A DNA stretch of 63,803 nucleotides. It comes from Planctomycetota bacterium (GTDB lineage Bacteria > Planctomycetota > Phycisphaerae > Sedimentisphaerales > Anaerohalosphaeraceae). Of the stretch, positions 61,742-63,803 are shown one piece after another. Below the pieces are notes generated by a model. The model saw only the letters and a program-made list of their open reading frames with translations, ran no database searches and was not told the DNA's origin. How positions within the stretch are numbered: the stretch's first letter is position 1; each line of letters begins with the position of its first letter. Both the position numbers and the translations under genes were made by a program. The DNA is taken from NCBI GenBank assembly GCA_013349435.1, contig DUZQ01000008.1, positions 1 through 63,803 of the forward strand, written 5' to 3'.

Positions 61742-62326
61742 ATGGAAAAGACCGGTTCAGGGCTGGCCGATGTGAATATCCTGTTAGGTGTTACCGGAGG
61801 TGTTGCAGCATACAAGGCGGTTGACCTGGCAAGCAGGCTGACCGCGGCAGGTGCAAAAGTCGATTGCATCTTGACCGAAAACGCCCGCAGGCTTATCAGG
61901 CCCAAAAGCTTTGAGGCTGTAACCGGGCGGGCGGTTCATACGAGCTTATGGACGGGGCAGGCCGATTTCAAGATAGACCACATCGCCCTTGCCGGCTGGG
62001 CTGATATTGTCGTTGTTGCGCCTGCAACGGCAAACATAATCGCCAAAATCGCAAACGGTATATGTGATGACCTTCTGAGCACAACGCTTTGCGCATGCTG
62101 GGATAAACCTGTTCTGCTTGCACCTGCGATGAACAGCAAAATGTGGGCCAACCTTGTCGTTCAGAAAAACATAGAGACGATAAAGCAGATTGGCTTCAAA
62201 ATCATCGGCCCGGAGACCGGACGCTTGGCCTGTGGCACCGAGGGCATAGGCCGTATGACCGAACCGGACGATATCCTCAAAGAGATTGAAGACATCGCCG
62301 CGAGACGGAAAGCTCAGGACACCTAA
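61742..62326 (+). CDS. coaC: Phosphopantothenoylcysteine decarboxylase (CoaC part only)
   Basis: This flavoprotein of coenzyme A synthesis has about 194 residues. ILLGVTGGVAAYKAVDLASRL is the FMN-site start, HIALAGWADIVVVAPATANI carries the catalytic His, and LAPAMNSKMW is the PAMN substrate clamp. GRLACGTEGIGRM is the cysteine-containing lid. The synthetase half (CoaB), fused to CoaC in most bacteria, is missing here; the frame ends in a normal stop at 62326. The ATG at 61742 has AAGGGG six bases upstream. Confidence 0.92.
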   Translation: MEKTGSGLADVNILLGVTGGVAAYKAVDLASRLTAAGAKVDCILTENARRLIRPKSFEAVTGRAVHTSLWTGQADFKIDHIALAGWADIVVVAPATANIIAKIANGICDDLLSTTLCACWDKPVLLAPAMNSKMWANLVVQKNIETIKQIGFKIIGPETGRLACGTEGIGRMTEPDDILKEIEDIAARRKAQDT

Positions 62327-62330
62327 TAAA

Positions 62331-62398
62331 TATTTCGCCGCGGCTTGCGCGGAAAGTAAAAAAGACCACAAAAGCCGAGCCGCGCAAGCGGCCGAATA
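62331..62398. repeat. Large imperfect inverted repeat after coaC
   Basis: TATTTCGCCGCGGCTTGCGCGG pairs with CCGCGCAAGCGGCCGAATA, with two small bulges and a loop of about 27 bases. It starts four bases past the coaC stop. It could be a transcription end or a mobile palindrome; there is no strong T-tract. Confidence 0.5.
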
Positions 62399-62439
62399 AT
62401 AATATGTTAGTGTACGTCAGTATATCCTGTTTTGAAAGA

Positions 62440-62456
62440 AGAGGTATAATACCTCT
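62440..62456. promoter_or_regulatory. Perfect palindrome over a TATAAT box
   Basis: AGAGGTATAATACCTCT is a perfect 17-bp palindrome centred on the A of TATAAT. It looks like an operator overlapping a -10 box, though no standard -35 lies at 16-18 bases. The nearest downstream gene is the ECF sigma factor, about 270 bases away. Confidence 0.4.
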
Positions 62457-62720
62457 ATTCGTTGCTATGGAAAACAAAAGTCAAGAAAAAACACTCCTAA
62501 AAAACATCTTGTGGAGTTTGTTATATTGTGTTGCCAGAACGATTCATAATATCCTATAACACAAGCAGTTATGATATTTGACCAGGATCTGTTTTAAATT
62601 TGTGTACCGCGACACAGAGTCTGCACATAAATTTTATATTTTGTCCGCAAAAATTTGGCTTTACGGCATCTTTCTAATTAGAAAGGACATGTTTTTTCTG
62701 TTGTTGTTGATCACAAGAAT

Positions 62721-63308
62721 GTGATTAAAAATGACATTAATTGTAGAGTTTTTATGGAAGACAAATCTTCGTATTCGAGTCGTCCGGGGGATGATATCAA
62801 AACCGAAGGGTTTCTGCATCTGCTAACGGCTAACAATAAAAGGATTTACGCATTCATTTTTACATTAGTGCCGAACTATTTTGATGCTGACGATATTATG
62901 CAGGAAACCGTGACATTTATGTATAGAAATTTCAAGGATTTTGAACCAGGTACTGATTTTTTTGCTTGGGCGATGCGTATAGCACATTACAGGGTGCTTT
63001 CATTTTTGCAAAAACAAAAAGGCAGACGCATTAAATTTGACAATGAACTTATTGAGCTTATTCAGTCAGATGCAGTACCAATACTTTCAAATATGACTAT
63101 CCGTCTCGAGACATTGCGAGTTTGCCTAAAAAAACTAATTGAACAAGATCGTAAGTTACTCCGGATGCGCTATGAACAGGGTATTACAGTTAAGGATATT
63201 GCCAACCATATAAACAAATCTACCCACAGTGTATATAGATATATAGCCCGGATTCACGATACATTACTGCGATGTATTCGCAGGACATTGGCCGAGGAAG
63301 TGGCATGA
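62721..63308 (+). CDS. ECF RNA polymerase sigma factor
   Basis: This 195-residue sigma-70-type factor has region 2 (FTLVPNYFDADDIMQETVTFMYRNF, FFAWAMRIAHYRVLSFL) and region 4 (LLRMRYEQGITVKDIANHINKSTHSVYRYIARIHDTLL). It resembles the sigma factors of Planctomycetes and Verrucomicrobia. The true start may be ATG 62754 rather than GTG 62721, since neither has a strong site. Its stop overlaps the next start by 4 bases (ATGA), tying it to the downstream regulator-like gene. The regulon is unknown. Confidence 0.88.
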   Translation: MIKNDINCRVFMEDKSSYSSRPGDDIKTEGFLHLLTANNKRIYAFIFTLVPNYFDADDIMQETVTFMYRNFKDFEPGTDFFAWAMRIAHYRVLSFLQKQKGRRIKFDNELIELIQSDAVPILSNMTIRLETLRVCLKKLIEQDRKLLRMRYEQGITVKDIANHINKSTHSVYRYIARIHDTLLRCIRRTLAEEVA

Positions 63309-63803
63309 ATGGGAATAAAAAGAACAACACTGAGATTGCAGAGCTAATATTAGCGTTGGTGAACCACTCGATTAGTGATGAGCAGTTTACTCGTCTAAAA
63401 GAGATGCTTACTCATGATTTAGCAGCAAGAAGATACTACGTGGAATTTCTGTTGGTTAATATAGGGTTATGCAAACATAGTGAAACTCGTACATCTGTGT
63501 TACCACCTCGGAGTGCTTTTGATTCAGATGATGAATTTTTACTTTTGGAAGAGTTAACTGAATATGAGAAAAACGGTACACCTGTTGAGGTTGAAAGAAA
63601 AAAAGAGCCGGGCGAAAGGATTTTAACAGAAAAAGAACGCGAAGCTAAGATTCAGGCCTTTCTCAGGGAAGAGAAAGTTATGGAAGAACAGGAGAGGCGC
63701 CTGGAGCAAGAGGCTCGTCGTAAAATTCGTGAGCGAGAATTGCGTCGCAGGCGACGGATTGAGACAGCACATAATATCGCTGATAAGGTACGAAGGTACA
63801 TCA
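63305..63803 (+). CDS. FecR/anti-sigma-like partner of the ECF sigma factor (cut by window end)
   Basis: The frame runs from ATG 63305 past the window end, so the protein is partial. The N-terminal LILALVNHSISDEQFTRLKE with DLAARRYYVEFLL resembles the start of FecR-like proteins of Planctomycetes/Verrucomicrobia. After that comes a very charged stretch rich in Glu, Lys and Arg (from about residue 90 to the cut), probably a long helix. A membrane segment and extracytoplasmic LamG-type domain are expected beyond the cut but cannot be seen. It is translationally coupled to the sigma gene. Confidence 0.65.
   Translation, partial: MNGNKKNNTEIAELILALVNHSISDEQFTRLKEMLTHDLAARRYYVEFLLVNIGLCKHSETRTSVLPPRSAFDSDDEFLLLEELTEYEKNGTPVEVERKKEPGERILTEKEREAKIQAFLREEKVMEEQERRLEQEARRKIRERELRRRRRIETAHNIADKVRRYI

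Larger units (their letters stand above)
62327..62720. other. Intergenic region between coaC and the ECF sigma gene
   Basis: Almost 400 bases without a supported gene. The left part has the inverted repeat and the palindrome listed separately. The right part is AT-rich and should hold the sigma gene promoter. Confidence 0.45.

Noticed and set aside
61742-62326. Bifunctional CoaBC
   Set aside because: The frame ends after the decarboxylase domain; no synthetase domain follows in the window.

Overview
The window reads as a stretch of chromosome from a planctomycete-like bacterium, most likely Phycisphaerae or Sedimentisphaerales. This is inferred from the mix of gene families and was not tested phylogenetically. 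Pointers are a Tat-exported sulfatase, large secreted proteins with LamG-type domains, a GH29 fucosidase, a bacterial topoisomerase VI A subunit, a PurN fused to RNase H, an ECF sigma factor coupled to a charged FecR/anti-sigma-like partner, and many dispersed palindromic repeats. I found no tRNA, rRNA, CRISPR array or transposase gene.

Layout. 0.2-4.1 kb: lysA, a NapC/NrfH-type tetraheme cytochrome whose first haem site is CX3CH, then accB-accC. 4.3-10.1 kb (minus): a type III restriction-modification locus, mod (frameshifted near its 3' end) - dinD-like - res - small ORF. 10.2-18.0 kb (minus): a PP2C phosphatase, a sulfatase and two large secreted proteins sharing an unrecognised FVFW module. 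18.2-24.5 kb (minus): antiporter plus PTS-IIA-like regulator, an esterase/metallo-beta-lactamase fusion, a PQQ-type propeller lipoprotein and YggS. 24.6-30.6 kb (minus): Top6A without an adjacent Top6B, YjbQ, DnaK with a strong terminator, a lipoprotein and a PilZ protein. 31.0-36.6 kb (plus): a histidine kinase/sigma-54 activator pair and clpC. 36.6-43.2 kb (minus): a membrane-anchored protein, RNase H-PurN, a zinc-ribbon coiled-coil protein, a SIR2-like domain in frame with glutaminyl-tRNA synthetase, and a D12-class adenine methyltransferase. 43.4-50.7 kb (plus): gltX, a PfkB kinase, thpR, a four-helix-bundle relic, recA and alaS. 51.2-56.2 kb (minus): a translationally coupled MacA/MacB/TolC-type export operon. 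56.3-59.2 kb: a nested palindromic element, the fucosidase and an HTH/membrane-protein pair. 59.7-62.3 kb (plus): secG-yicC-gmk-rpoZ-coaC. 62.7 kb to the end: ECF sigma factor plus partner, cut by the window edge.

Most of the window is housekeeping. Accessory content is concentrated in the type III locus, the polysaccharide/sulfatase group and the insertion between gltX and glnS. That last one is the most remarkable. A SIR2-like NADase-type domain with all its NAD-site motifs is continuous in frame with a full-length GlnRS. A near-consensus promoter lies inside the end of the SIR2 region, just before the natural GlnRS start, and an adenine methyltransferase gene sits immediately upstream. It is either a true fusion or a defence gene that has lost its stop codon against an essential gene.
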